Shown here piece after piece: positions 25,998 through 33,480 of a stretch of 43,722 nt of DNA. Source of the DNA: Marisediminitalea oceani (GTDB lineage Bacteria; Pseudomonadota; Gammaproteobacteria; Enterobacterales; Alteromonadaceae); contig NZ_RCUA01000042.1 of the NCBI RefSeq assembly GCF_003731635.1, forward strand, positions 1-43,722. The letters are read 5' to 3'. Numbering within the stretch: the stretch's first letter is position 1; the number at the start of each line of letters is the position of its first letter. The notes beneath the pieces were generated by a model, which did not search any database, was not told where the DNA came from, and saw only the letters and a program-made list of their open reading frames with translations. Both the position numbers and the translations under genes were made by a program.

Positions 25998-26948
25998 ATG
26001 CACAGCCTACTGATGGCCGCTAAACAAGCCAACCCCGCCGGGGCTGCCCCCACAGCAGACCCGGCGGTTACCATACAAGCACAGGATGGCTTTTTGCTGG
26101 GCACTTTCGATGCCATGGCCAGCCCCTGCGAAATCCTTATTGAAACTGATAATAAGCAACTCGCCCGGCAGCTTACCCAACTGGCTTGCAATGAAGCAAA
26201 GAGGATCGAATATAAGTACAGCCGATACCGGGCCGACAGCGTGATCAGCGCCATTAATAGCAGTCACGGCGAGCCAAGGGCTATTGATGACGAAACCTGG
26301 CGGTTATTAAGTTTTGCCAATACCTGTTACCAGCTCAGTGAAGGTATGTTTGATATTACTTCCGGGGTACTGGGTAAGGCCTGGCACTTTGACGGCTCAG
26401 ACCGATTACCAGCGCAATCTGATATTAATGCGTTGTTAACCCTGATTGGCTGGCAACGGGTAGAGCTAACTGCAGAATACGTTACTTTGCCGGCGGGCAT
26501 GCAACTGGACGTGGGTGGCATTGGCAAAGAATACGCTGTGGATCGTGTTGCTGCGTTGTTGTCTGAACAGGCACCGGAAGTGTCAGTGGTGGTCAATTTT
26601 GGCGGTGATATTCAGGTTACACGCCGGCGGATTAACGACCAGTCCTGGTATATCGGCATTGAAAACCCTCTAAAAGCAAAGCAGGGCGAAACCCTGGTGA
26701 AAATTTTTCAGGGCGGGCTGGCTACCAGCGGCGATGCCCGTCGATACCTGTTACATGAAGGCAAGCGATATAGCCACATATTAAACCCTAAAACCGGTTT
26801 CCCGGTTGAGGAGCCACCCCGTTCGGTAACGGTTGCGGCAGATTCCTGTACGCAGGCGGGGTTACTGGCTACCCTGGCAATGTTACAGGGAAAAGGGGCA
26901 GAAGATTTTTTAGCCAGCCAGGGCTTAACGCACTGGGTATACCGCTAA
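25998..26948 (+). CDS. apbE: ApbE-family FAD:protein FMN transferase
   Basis: A 316-residue flavin transferase that moves FMN from FAD to a Thr/Ser in target proteins. Family motifs are visible: DVGGIGKEYAVDR, NFGGDI, TSGDARRYLL and HILNPKTGFPV, holding the Mg and FAD-binding residues. The start at 25998 follows TAAGGT, which supplies the Shine-Dalgarno sequence within the DUF3570 stop region. No signal peptide or lipobox is evident, whereas ApbE enzymes serving respiratory complexes are usually exported lipoproteins. It is in the same frame as DUF3570, separated by a single TAA and one codon. Confidence 0.92.
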   Translation: MHSLLMAAKQANPAGAAPTADPAVTIQAQDGFLLGTFDAMASPCEILIETDNKQLARQLTQLACNEAKRIEYKYSRYRADSVISAINSSHGEPRAIDDETWRLLSFANTCYQLSEGMFDITSGVLGKAWHFDGSDRLPAQSDINALLTLIGWQRVELTAEYVTLPAGMQLDVGGIGKEYAVDRVAALLSEQAPEVSVVVNFGGDIQVTRRRINDQSWYIGIENPLKAKQGETLVKIFQGGLATSGDARRYLLHEGKRYSHILNPKTGFPVEEPPRSVTVAADSCTQAGLLATLAMLQGKGAEDFLASQGLTHWVYR

Positions 26949-26950
26949 AA

Positions 26951-26984
26951 AGAAAGGAGCCTGAGGCTCCTTTCTGTGTTTTTG
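26951..26984. terminator. Bidirectional terminator after apbE
   Basis: AGAAAGGAGCC-TGA-GGCTCCTTTCT is a perfect 11-bp stem (26951-26975), followed by a T-rich run on the plus side (26978-26983) and by A-rich sequence that gives a U-run on the minus side. It separates apbE from the convergent gene at 27005. Confidence 0.9.
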
Positions 26985-27004
26985 AATACTTTTATAGCGG
27001 CTAA

Positions 27005-27394
27005 TCAGCGGGCCGACGAGACATAAACAATAACCGGCTCGTCTGAACTGCTGGTCTGCGCGAGATCGTTTATCGTCACTGACGGTTTGGCTTTATTGCC
27101 ATAAGCGCTGCGATTGTTGAGGTACACAAAGGTGTCTTGTGCGCGGTATTTATGCGCAAATTTTGCCACCGACATATCGTTACAGGTAATACGGTTAATA
27201 TTTCTTCGTACTGCATCGCCCATTCCCATCCGGAACAGTCGCCCTTTCATGGTATCCAGGTCGTTGTTAACTGCGCTGACGCAAAGCTTTGTTTCCGGGC
27301 TACTGTCGGCTGCGACAAACTGAATATCCTGTGCCTTGATCTGGCTGGAAACCGATAGCGCCGCTATCACTCCAGCTAATTTGAAGTAGTTCAT
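27005..27394 (-). CDS. Small exported protein, DUF3718-like
   Basis: A 129-residue protein with a signal peptide (cleavage near IKAQD). The mature part has a pair of cysteines, C38 (ETKLCVSAV) and C71 (ITCNDMS), spaced as in the DUF3718 family that I associate with Alteromonadales and Shewanella; this naming is from memory and moderate. The region DMSVAKFAHKY follows. The C-terminal 30 residues are polar and less conserved-looking. Function unknown. Single gene, convergent with apbE. Confidence 0.65.
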   Translation of the reverse strand: MNYFKLAGVIAALSVSSQIKAQDIQFVAADSSPETKLCVSAVNNDLDTMKGRLFRMGMGDAVRRNINRITCNDMSVAKFAHKYRAQDTFVYLNNRSAYGNKAKPSVTINDLAQTSSSDEPVIVYVSSAR

Positions 27395-27795
27395 GATTCA
27401 TCTCCAACATAAAAAAAATTCCAAGCTACGATAGGCACCTTCGCATCCTGTTTTATGTTGTTACATCTATAGGCAAAGTTAATGCGTAAGGTACTCACCG
27501 GAGCAACTCCTTTTGCGTCTTTAGACTATAGTTGTAAAAATATTGTAAATAAAGTGTTTGGTGGCAGATAACCGGCCACTCGTCTGAAACGCTTCTCTGA
27601 TCTGATTTTCTGCACGCAATTTAACCACTATTCGTGGCCAGCACGCACAGGACCAAAATCATTAAATATCACGATTGTTGGTTTTTTAGTCGACACCCGG
27701 GTAAATATCGGGCAGCATAGAATTCAGGCTTAGTAGTTGAAAAATAAAACATAAAAAAATTATAAAAAGCATAACTGGCACAACGTAGTGGATGT
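27395..27795. other. Intergenic region before the hybrid regulator
   Basis: 401 bp without a convincing ORF. It must hold the promoters of the divergent genes at 27394 (minus) and 27796 (plus). Visible features are a short stem GGAG-CAA-CTCC followed by four T residues near 27500-27515, and an AT-rich run at about 27735-27775 just before the regulator gene. No tRNA or known riboswitch core was found. Confidence 0.5.
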
Positions 27796-30700
27796 ATGGC
27801 AGTTTTTGAGATCGGACGTCAAAAAGGAAATGCTCAACGGTTATCGCTAACCGGCACTTTACTTATGGGTTGGGTGCTGGTGGTTTGCTCTATTGGCCAT
27901 GCCTTGGCTGAGGGGCAGGTATTCAGACATCTCACTGTGGATGACGGCCTGCCGCAAATGTCGGTTATCGATATCGCTAAAGACCATCGGGGATTTATGT
28001 GGTTCGCCACAACCGATGGCGTTGCCCGCTACGATGGTTATGACTTCGTGACCTTTCGTCATGATCCGGCTGACCCCCTCTCGCTACCTACTAATACCGT
28101 AAACACCATAGTCCTGGATAGCGCAGGGCTACTGTGGGTTGGCACTGACACCGGCCTGGCCATCATTGACACTCATACCATGACCTATGCTCCGTCACCG
28201 CTCACCGATAGCAAGGCTCTGGTAGAGCTTATTGGGCAGGGCGATACTGTTTGGGCATTGCTCAATGAGCATCTTTATCAGATTCGCGGCCAGCAGATTT
28301 TAAGGTCAATCAGACTGCCTGCCGCAGCCTCAACCCGTCATAGTATTCTTCCAGCCGAAGGGAAACTGTTGTTCCGGGACGCCCGACAGCAGGTTTGGTG
28401 GTTGTCAGACGATGATAGCTGGCAGCGGGCGGCATTGCCTGAACTCGTGGAAAGCGCTGGTCTTTACCATGCTGGTGATAATTTGTTCTGGTTCTCCCCT
28501 GAGGGGGTGTTTATCGCACCGCGAAGTGACATTAGCGCAATGCGTAGTGTGTCATGGCCAGCTCAATACCCCACGCATTTAATGCGGCTTGCCACGGTTG
28601 TTCATCAACGCACTAATGGAAATTACTGGGTAAGTATTCATGGCCACGGTTTGTTGGTTTTTGATGAGCAGTTGCGCCTCATTGATCATATAAAACCTAA
28701 TAGCGACTCGCCGTTGACGCTCAGTAATGGTGAAATAAAGTCGGTATTTGAAGATGAGCAGGCAGTGTGGCTGGGAAATCTTGGTGGTGGTGTAAACGTA
28801 TTCTGGAAACGCGAAAATCGCATTTTGCAGTTGTCTGCGCAGTCGGAGCCTGTGTTAGATGAGCCGTTTATTCGCGGGGTGGGTGAGTACGAAGAAGCTT
28901 TACTGGTGGCCACCAACACCAGGCTGGCAATGTACAGCGATAATGCCCGGCATTATAAGTGGCAGAAAGACATATCCGCAGAGGGCGAATGCGCTCACGT
29001 CAACACGTTCCCGGTAAGTTACGTTACCCGTCAGGGGGAACTCTGGGTAGGCAGCGATAATAAACAGGGGGGCGATTGCAACCTGTTCAAACTGGAGCCT
29101 GAGCGTCATGTGCTAAAGCCAGCACGCGGGCTGATGGCGGCTGATAAGAATAAGATAACCGCCATGTTCGAAGATCATGAAGGCTATCTATGGGTCGCAT
29201 CACTCTATGGGCTTTACCGGATAGCAGAGCAGGCCGGTGAAGATTTTACCTGGCTCTATGAGGCCGCAGGTATCCCCCGCAATCAAATTATCTGGCACAT
29301 ATCGCAGGACACTGACCACCGTTTGTGGCTGGCAACCCATCACTCAGGTATTTTGCTGGTGGATCCTCTTCGCCAGAGTGTGAAGCGATTGCATGCCGCC
29401 TCCAAACCACCAAATGGGCTGGCGCCCGGTCAGATTAAAATCGTGCTGCATGCCTCCAATGGTGTTACCTGGGTTGGGTCCAGCCTGGGGCTATATCGCT
29501 TTGATCGCAAAACCGAAACCTTCTCCGGTTTTACGGTTAAGGATGGCTTAGCTAATGCGCATATCTACAGTTTGCTGGAAGATGAAGCCGGCAACCTGTG
29601 GATGAGTACCAACGATGGCTTAAGTCGATTCTCTCCAGACAGCGGACAGTTCTGGAACCTGTCGGTGAGTGATGGTTTACAGGGGCGTGAGTTCAATACC
29701 GGCGCTTTTTTAAAACGGCAAAATGGCCATCTGGTATTTGGTGGTATAAACGGGGTTACTCAATTCGACCCGGCTCAGGTTGCGCCGCAGGCTAATGCAT
29801 CAAGGGTGCAAATAAGCCGCTTGCAACTGCTCGATGAATCCCGGGAAGTGGCAATAACACCTCCACAAAATGGCTCGCTAAGCCTAAATTATGATCACGT
29901 GCAGCTGGCTCTTACCGTAAGTAATCTGGATTTCATTAATCAGCATGAGGTGGCCTATCGTTATCAGCTGTTGCCGCTAAGCAAGCAATGGATAAATATT
30001 CCGCCTGGCGAGAATGCAGTGTATTTCTCGCAGCTTCCCAGCGGGACTTTTGAGCTGAATATTCAGTCGCGTAATCACGACCAGCAATGGAGCGAACCTC
30101 AGCGCTTGCTGACGCTTACAGTTGCTCCGGCACCGTGGGTTACCTGGTGGGCGTTTTGTTTGTATGCAATAGCTGCTATTGGAATGCTGACCCTGGGTTA
30201 TCAATGGAGGCTGAGGCAGCTCAGGCAGCGCCAGCAACAACTGGAAGGACTGGTTGAGGAAAGAACCGCACAGTTAAGTAAACAGTCGGAGCTGCTGGAT
30301 GAAAACAATCAGCTATTGCGCTCAACTCTGGAAGAAAAAAATCGCATTTTTGCCGATATTACCCATGAGTTTAAAACCCCTCTGACCCTTATCTTAAACC
30401 CGGTGAAAGACTTGCTGGCGAGCTCTGATGGGAATCAGGCCAATTCACTAACCCTGGTACAGCGAAATGCTTTGCGCCTGAACCACCTGGTTAATCAGCT
30501 CATAGGTTTTAATGATATGACTCAGCCGGATGAAGAGCATAGCGTTGCCCAACTGCAGCAGGTTATCAGTAGCGTAGCTGGCGACTTTGACAAAATGGCA
30601 GCTAGCCGGGGAATGAAGATCGAATGGCACTGCCCGGAGATAACGGTGGGCCTCTCGGTGCCGGCATTGGAATTGATTCTGGGGAATCTTTTATCAAATG

Positions 30701-31857
30701 CGGTGAAATACGGTGAGGCAAAGAGCACTATTGAGTTATCGGCAGAAACAACAGACCAGGACCAGTGCACTGTTACAGTGTTCAGCCAGGGTGTGCCTAT
30801 TCCGGCATCGGCAGACTTGTTTGAACGATTCTATCGTTTACCAGAACACCGTACCGGGGTGGCCGGTAGTGGACTGGGTTTAGCGTTAGTTAAACAAACG
30901 CTGGAGAACTATCAGGGGTCTGTTTGTTTTGCCGCTCGGGATAATGGTAATGCGTTTATTGTTTCACTGCCGGTAGTTATTCCTCAGCAACCCTTACTCA
31001 CAGAGTCGGGGCAATCTGCAAAAGTCTACGACAGTGCGCTGGCGCTGATGTCGGCAGATAAAGTGTTGCAGTTTGATAATAGCGAACAAAAAGCTGCTCA
31101 TGAACTGGTGATAGTAGAAGACGATCCGGATATGAGTTGGATCCTGGCCAATAAGCTTACCGGTCACTTCTCGGTAAACACTGTTGATAGCGGCCAGGCG
31201 GCGATCGAGTGGATAACCGAACATATCCCCGACATTGTTATTCTCGATTTTATGTTACCTGATATTACCGGTTATCAGGTGCTCCAGGCTGTTCGTGGTA
31301 ATGAACTTACCTGCCATATTCCGGTATTAATGCTAACAGCCAAACACGATCGTGATACCCGTTTACGCAGCAAGGAGGCGCTGGTTGATGCGTTTCTGAC
31401 CAAGCCCTTTGACGACGAAGAGCTGATGTTAACGCTGTTTAACTTACTGCAAATCCGTCAGCTTATCGGGCAAAAGGCGAATACGGCATTAACCGCACAG
31501 CAACAGGAACCGGTGTTTGACTCCCCTTCAGACCAGCAGTTTTATAATAGGCTCAACGCGGTACTTAATGAGTGTGCTGTTGACGCTGACTTTGGGCTGT
31601 CTCAGTTAGCCGACAAATTATTTATCAGTGAGCGGCAGCTACAGCGCAAATGCAAATCGGTATTTAACCTGACGCCCAATGCCTACATACGTAACTACCG
31701 GCTGCAAAAAGCGCGACAGTTACTGGAGCAGGGCGAGAGAGTTTCCCAGGTTGTAGAGCAATGCGGATTCTCATCCCACTCCTATTTTTCACAGTGTTTT
31801 AAAGCGCTGTTCAACGTTACCCCCTCCGAGTTTATCGAGCAACACCCACTGCACTAG
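27796..31857 (+). CDS. Hybrid two-component sensor-regulator (HTCS type)
   Basis: A 1353-residue one-protein signalling system. Order: signal/anchor helix (about 15-38); a periplasmic two-component-regulator propeller (about 45-690, repeated D-x-x-G-x-x-W-x-(G/A)-T units); a Y_Y_Y domain (about 700-775); a transmembrane helix (about 780-803); HisKA with H857 (DITHEFKTPL); HATPase with N-box N964/N968 and G2-box GSGLGL (1024-1029); a receiver domain with D1151 (ILDFMLP); and an AraC-type DNA-binding domain (about 1255-1350). The G1 box is altered (S997 where Asp is expected). Such proteins usually sense oligosaccharides and control adjacent degradation genes, but none are adjacent here. Confidence 0.93.
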   Translation: MAVFEIGRQKGNAQRLSLTGTLLMGWVLVVCSIGHALAEGQVFRHLTVDDGLPQMSVIDIAKDHRGFMWFATTDGVARYDGYDFVTFRHDPADPLSLPTNTVNTIVLDSAGLLWVGTDTGLAIIDTHTMTYAPSPLTDSKALVELIGQGDTVWALLNEHLYQIRGQQILRSIRLPAAASTRHSILPAEGKLLFRDARQQVWWLSDDDSWQRAALPELVESAGLYHAGDNLFWFSPEGVFIAPRSDISAMRSVSWPAQYPTHLMRLATVVHQRTNGNYWVSIHGHGLLVFDEQLRLIDHIKPNSDSPLTLSNGEIKSVFEDEQAVWLGNLGGGVNVFWKRENRILQLSAQSEPVLDEPFIRGVGEYEEALLVATNTRLAMYSDNARHYKWQKDISAEGECAHVNTFPVSYVTRQGELWVGSDNKQGGDCNLFKLEPERHVLKPARGLMAADKNKITAMFEDHEGYLWVASLYGLYRIAEQAGEDFTWLYEAAGIPRNQIIWHISQDTDHRLWLATHHSGILLVDPLRQSVKRLHAASKPPNGLAPGQIKIVLHASNGVTWVGSSLGLYRFDRKTETFSGFTVKDGLANAHIYSLLEDEAGNLWMSTNDGLSRFSPDSGQFWNLSVSDGLQGREFNTGAFLKRQNGHLVFGGINGVTQFDPAQVAPQANASRVQISRLQLLDESREVAITPPQNGSLSLNYDHVQLALTVSNLDFINQHEVAYRYQLLPLSKQWINIPPGENAVYFSQLPSGTFELNIQSRNHDQQWSEPQRLLTLTVAPAPWVTWWAFCLYAIAAIGMLTLGYQWRLRQLRQRQQQLEGLVEERTAQLSKQSELLDENNQLLRSTLEEKNRIFADITHEFKTPLTLILNPVKDLLASSDGNQANSLTLVQRNALRLNHLVNQLIGFNDMTQPDEEHSVAQLQQVISSVAGDFDKMAASRGMKIEWHCPEITVGLSVPALELILGNLLSNAVKYGEAKSTIELSAETTDQDQCTVTVFSQGVPIPASADLFERFYRLPEHRTGVAGSGLGLALVKQTLENYQGSVCFAARDNGNAFIVSLPVVIPQQPLLTESGQSAKVYDSALALMSADKVLQFDNSEQKAAHELVIVEDDPDMSWILANKLTGHFSVNTVDSGQAAIEWITEHIPDIVILDFMLPDITGYQVLQAVRGNELTCHIPVLMLTAKHDRDTRLRSKEALVDAFLTKPFDDEELMLTLFNLLQIRQLIGQKANTALTAQQQEPVFDSPSDQQFYNRLNAVLNECAVDADFGLSQLADKLFISERQLQRKCKSVFNLTPNAYIRNYRLQKARQLLEQGERVSQVVEQCGFSSHSYFSQCFKALFNVTPSEFIEQHPLH

Positions 31858-31978
31858 GGGTTACAGGCAAAGTTGTCGTATTTCTGGTAAGCAATGGCGG
31901 ATCTTTGATAGCTCAGGCAACCTGTCTGGTTATAGGCTAACCAAAGCGTATTCTTTTGGTCAGTCTCTGAGGTTTTTG

Positions 31979-32365
31979 ATGGACGTTGTTGTGGTCTCCG
32001 TGTTCTTCATTCTCGCCCTTTTCGCCCTGGTTAAACGCTGGTCTGTACCGCCCCAGGAGTTAATTGATGACTATTACAAGGTAGCCAATGTAAAGGTCTG
32101 GCTGCAGGAACAGACTATCCAGTTTGGCGAGCAAAAGATGCCGGTTGGTGAGATTTCCAGGTTGACTATTGAAGGTCGGGGCAAGCCAAATAAGCTACCC
32201 ACGCTGGTGGTGTATTTCTTTGATCCGGATGTTGATGAATGGGAAATCGCCCGCTTTCCACCCGCCCGGATGGATGAGGCCAATAGTGCACAAAGCCTTA
32301 TTCGTGAGGCGGTCGAGAAAGCGGGGGGGCGATCGGTGGTTTGTGTAGACCGATTCAGTGACTAA
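31979..32365 (+). CDS. Small membrane-anchored protein of unknown function
   Basis: A 128-residue protein with one N-terminal transmembrane helix (about residues 3-20), then a cytoplasmic or periplasmic domain of alternating strands and helices. The ATG at 31979 is used (GAGG about 6 bases upstream); the frame could extend one codon to a TTG. I do not recognise a family; the domain looks like a small PH-type or membrane-edge beta domain (strands near VWLQEQTIQFGEQ and KLPTLVVYFF) but this is a guess. Its stop codon overlaps that of the convergent oxygenase gene. Confidence 0.65.
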   Translation: MDVVVVSVFFILALFALVKRWSVPPQELIDDYYKVANVKVWLQEQTIQFGEQKMPVGEISRLTIEGRGKPNKLPTLVVYFFDPDVDEWEIARFPPARMDEANSAQSLIREAVEKAGGRSVVCVDRFSD

Positions 32366-33069
32366 TTTTGGCCCTGACCATAAATTTGTTCGGCGCGGTT
32401 GAACAACACCCAGGACGTTAAAATGTATTTGTGATCACTTACTGGTACCTGACCACGGTGGGTGTGGGTAAAGTAAGCCGGTGCAATTACCATCCTTCCG
32501 GCCCGTGGCTGAATAGATTTGTTCTGATAGTAAAAGTCAGTGCTACCGCCTTCCTCAACGTCATTGAGGTAAAACATGAACAGTAAAATACGATGTAAGG
32601 GCTCATTGTGCGGCTTCTGAGGGAACACTTCAGAGTGCCAGTAGGGGTAACCCCCATCGCCTTTCTCATAACGCTGGGCGTTAATGTCACCGGTACGAAA
32701 CAGATGGCGCATTAATCCTGGCAGCGCCGGAATGCCAATTTCTGCGAAGTTATCGGCGGTCAGCTTAACCGGCTGGCCAGTTTGCGGGTCGGGCAGGGTG
32801 AGCCCCAGCGGACCAACAATCGCAAAATAGTATTTTTTCAGGTAATCATGGATGGCACTGGCAACCGTTTGCATAACCTGCGCTTTCATGGGCGCAAACT
32901 CGCTGGCTTTACTAAATGAGACATCCAGCGAGCGCTTTTTGTCGGTATCCACACCGCCACCGGTACGGCCTGCTTGTAAGTGCTTACTATTATCGAAAGT
33001 CTCGATTATTTGCTGACATAGTTCAGGTGCTAAGGCATTGTCGATAACTTCAATAAAGTCTGTGCTCAC
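32362..33069 (-). CDS. 2OG-Fe(II) oxygenase family protein
   Basis: A 235-residue protein with the jelly-roll core of 2-oxoglutarate/iron(II) oxygenases. The facial-triad first ligands appear as H-x-E in YWHSEVFP, the distal histidine lies in FTHTHRGQ, and a basic residue for 2OG binding follows (R in HRGQ or K in DHKYILTSWV). Most relatives use H-x-D, so H-x-E is a minor variant. The GTG start overlaps the thioesterase stop by 4 bp (GTGA), giving coupled translation. Substrate unknown; the family includes prolyl hydroxylases and small-molecule hydroxylases. Confidence 0.82.
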   Translation of the reverse strand: MSTDFIEVIDNALAPELCQQIIETFDNSKHLQAGRTGGGVDTDKKRSLDVSFSKASEFAPMKAQVMQTVASAIHDYLKKYYFAIVGPLGLTLPDPQTGQPVKLTADNFAEIGIPALPGLMRHLFRTGDINAQRYEKGDGGYPYWHSEVFPQKPHNEPLHRILLFMFYLNDVEEGGSTDFYYQNKSIQPRAGRMVIAPAYFTHTHRGQVPVSDHKYILTSWVLFNRAEQIYGQGQN

Positions 33070-33473
33070 ACCTTGTCCTGCTCGGGTAGTAAGTGCTCTG
33101 TGAGGCCCGCTTTGATCTTGTTTGGGATGGGTTCGGACTTACCGGTCTGGTAATTAAAGTAGACCTGCACCGAGGTGCCGGAAGCGCAGCGTTTACCGTT
33201 CTGCCACACTTCCTGATAGGTTTCGAAGGAGCTATTACCAACGCGTTTTACCCAGGTTTTTATCTGGACGGGTGTACCGTAAAAAATCTGGGCGTAAAAA
33301 TCCACGCTGTAATTGGCCAGTATCAGCGACCAGGTGTCCATAGACAGGTCCGGCATGACAATGTGGTACAAAGGCGTGCGGGCCTCTTCAAACCATACTA
33401 CCAGAACCGTGTTGCCAACATGTCCTGCACCGTCGGTTTCACTCAGGCGCGGGTTTAAATCTATTTCAATCAT
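33066..33473 (-). CDS. Hotdog-fold acyl-CoA thioesterase
   Basis: A 135-residue single hotdog domain of the 4HBT/YbgC type. The catalytic-loop region is RLSETDGAGHVGNTVLVVWFEEAR, matching the T-D-x-x-G-H-V-x-N pattern with the active-site aspartate, and the helix that follows is standard. Such enzymes hydrolyse acyl-CoA or acyl-carrier esters of short to medium chain. It ends 7 bp before uvrA in transcription order and overlaps the oxygenase gene, so uvrA, thioesterase and oxygenase form one unit. A functional link is not evident. Confidence 0.85.
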   Translation of the reverse strand: MIEIDLNPRLSETDGAGHVGNTVLVVWFEEARTPLYHIVMPDLSMDTWSLILANYSVDFYAQIFYGTPVQIKTWVKRVGNSSFETYQEVWQNGKRCASGTSVQVYFNYQTGKSEPIPNKIKAGLTEHLLPEQDKV

Positions 33474-33480
33474 GCTTCAC

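Noticed and set aside
27500..27515. GGAG-CAA-CTCC-TTTT as a terminator
   Set aside because: A 4-bp stem is too short to support termination.
27625..27660. Resemblance to the start of a c-di-GMP (GEMM-I) riboswitch, GCACGCACAGG...
   Set aside because: The required second half (GGACGCAAAGCC) and the P1 helix are missing, so only a short chance match remains.
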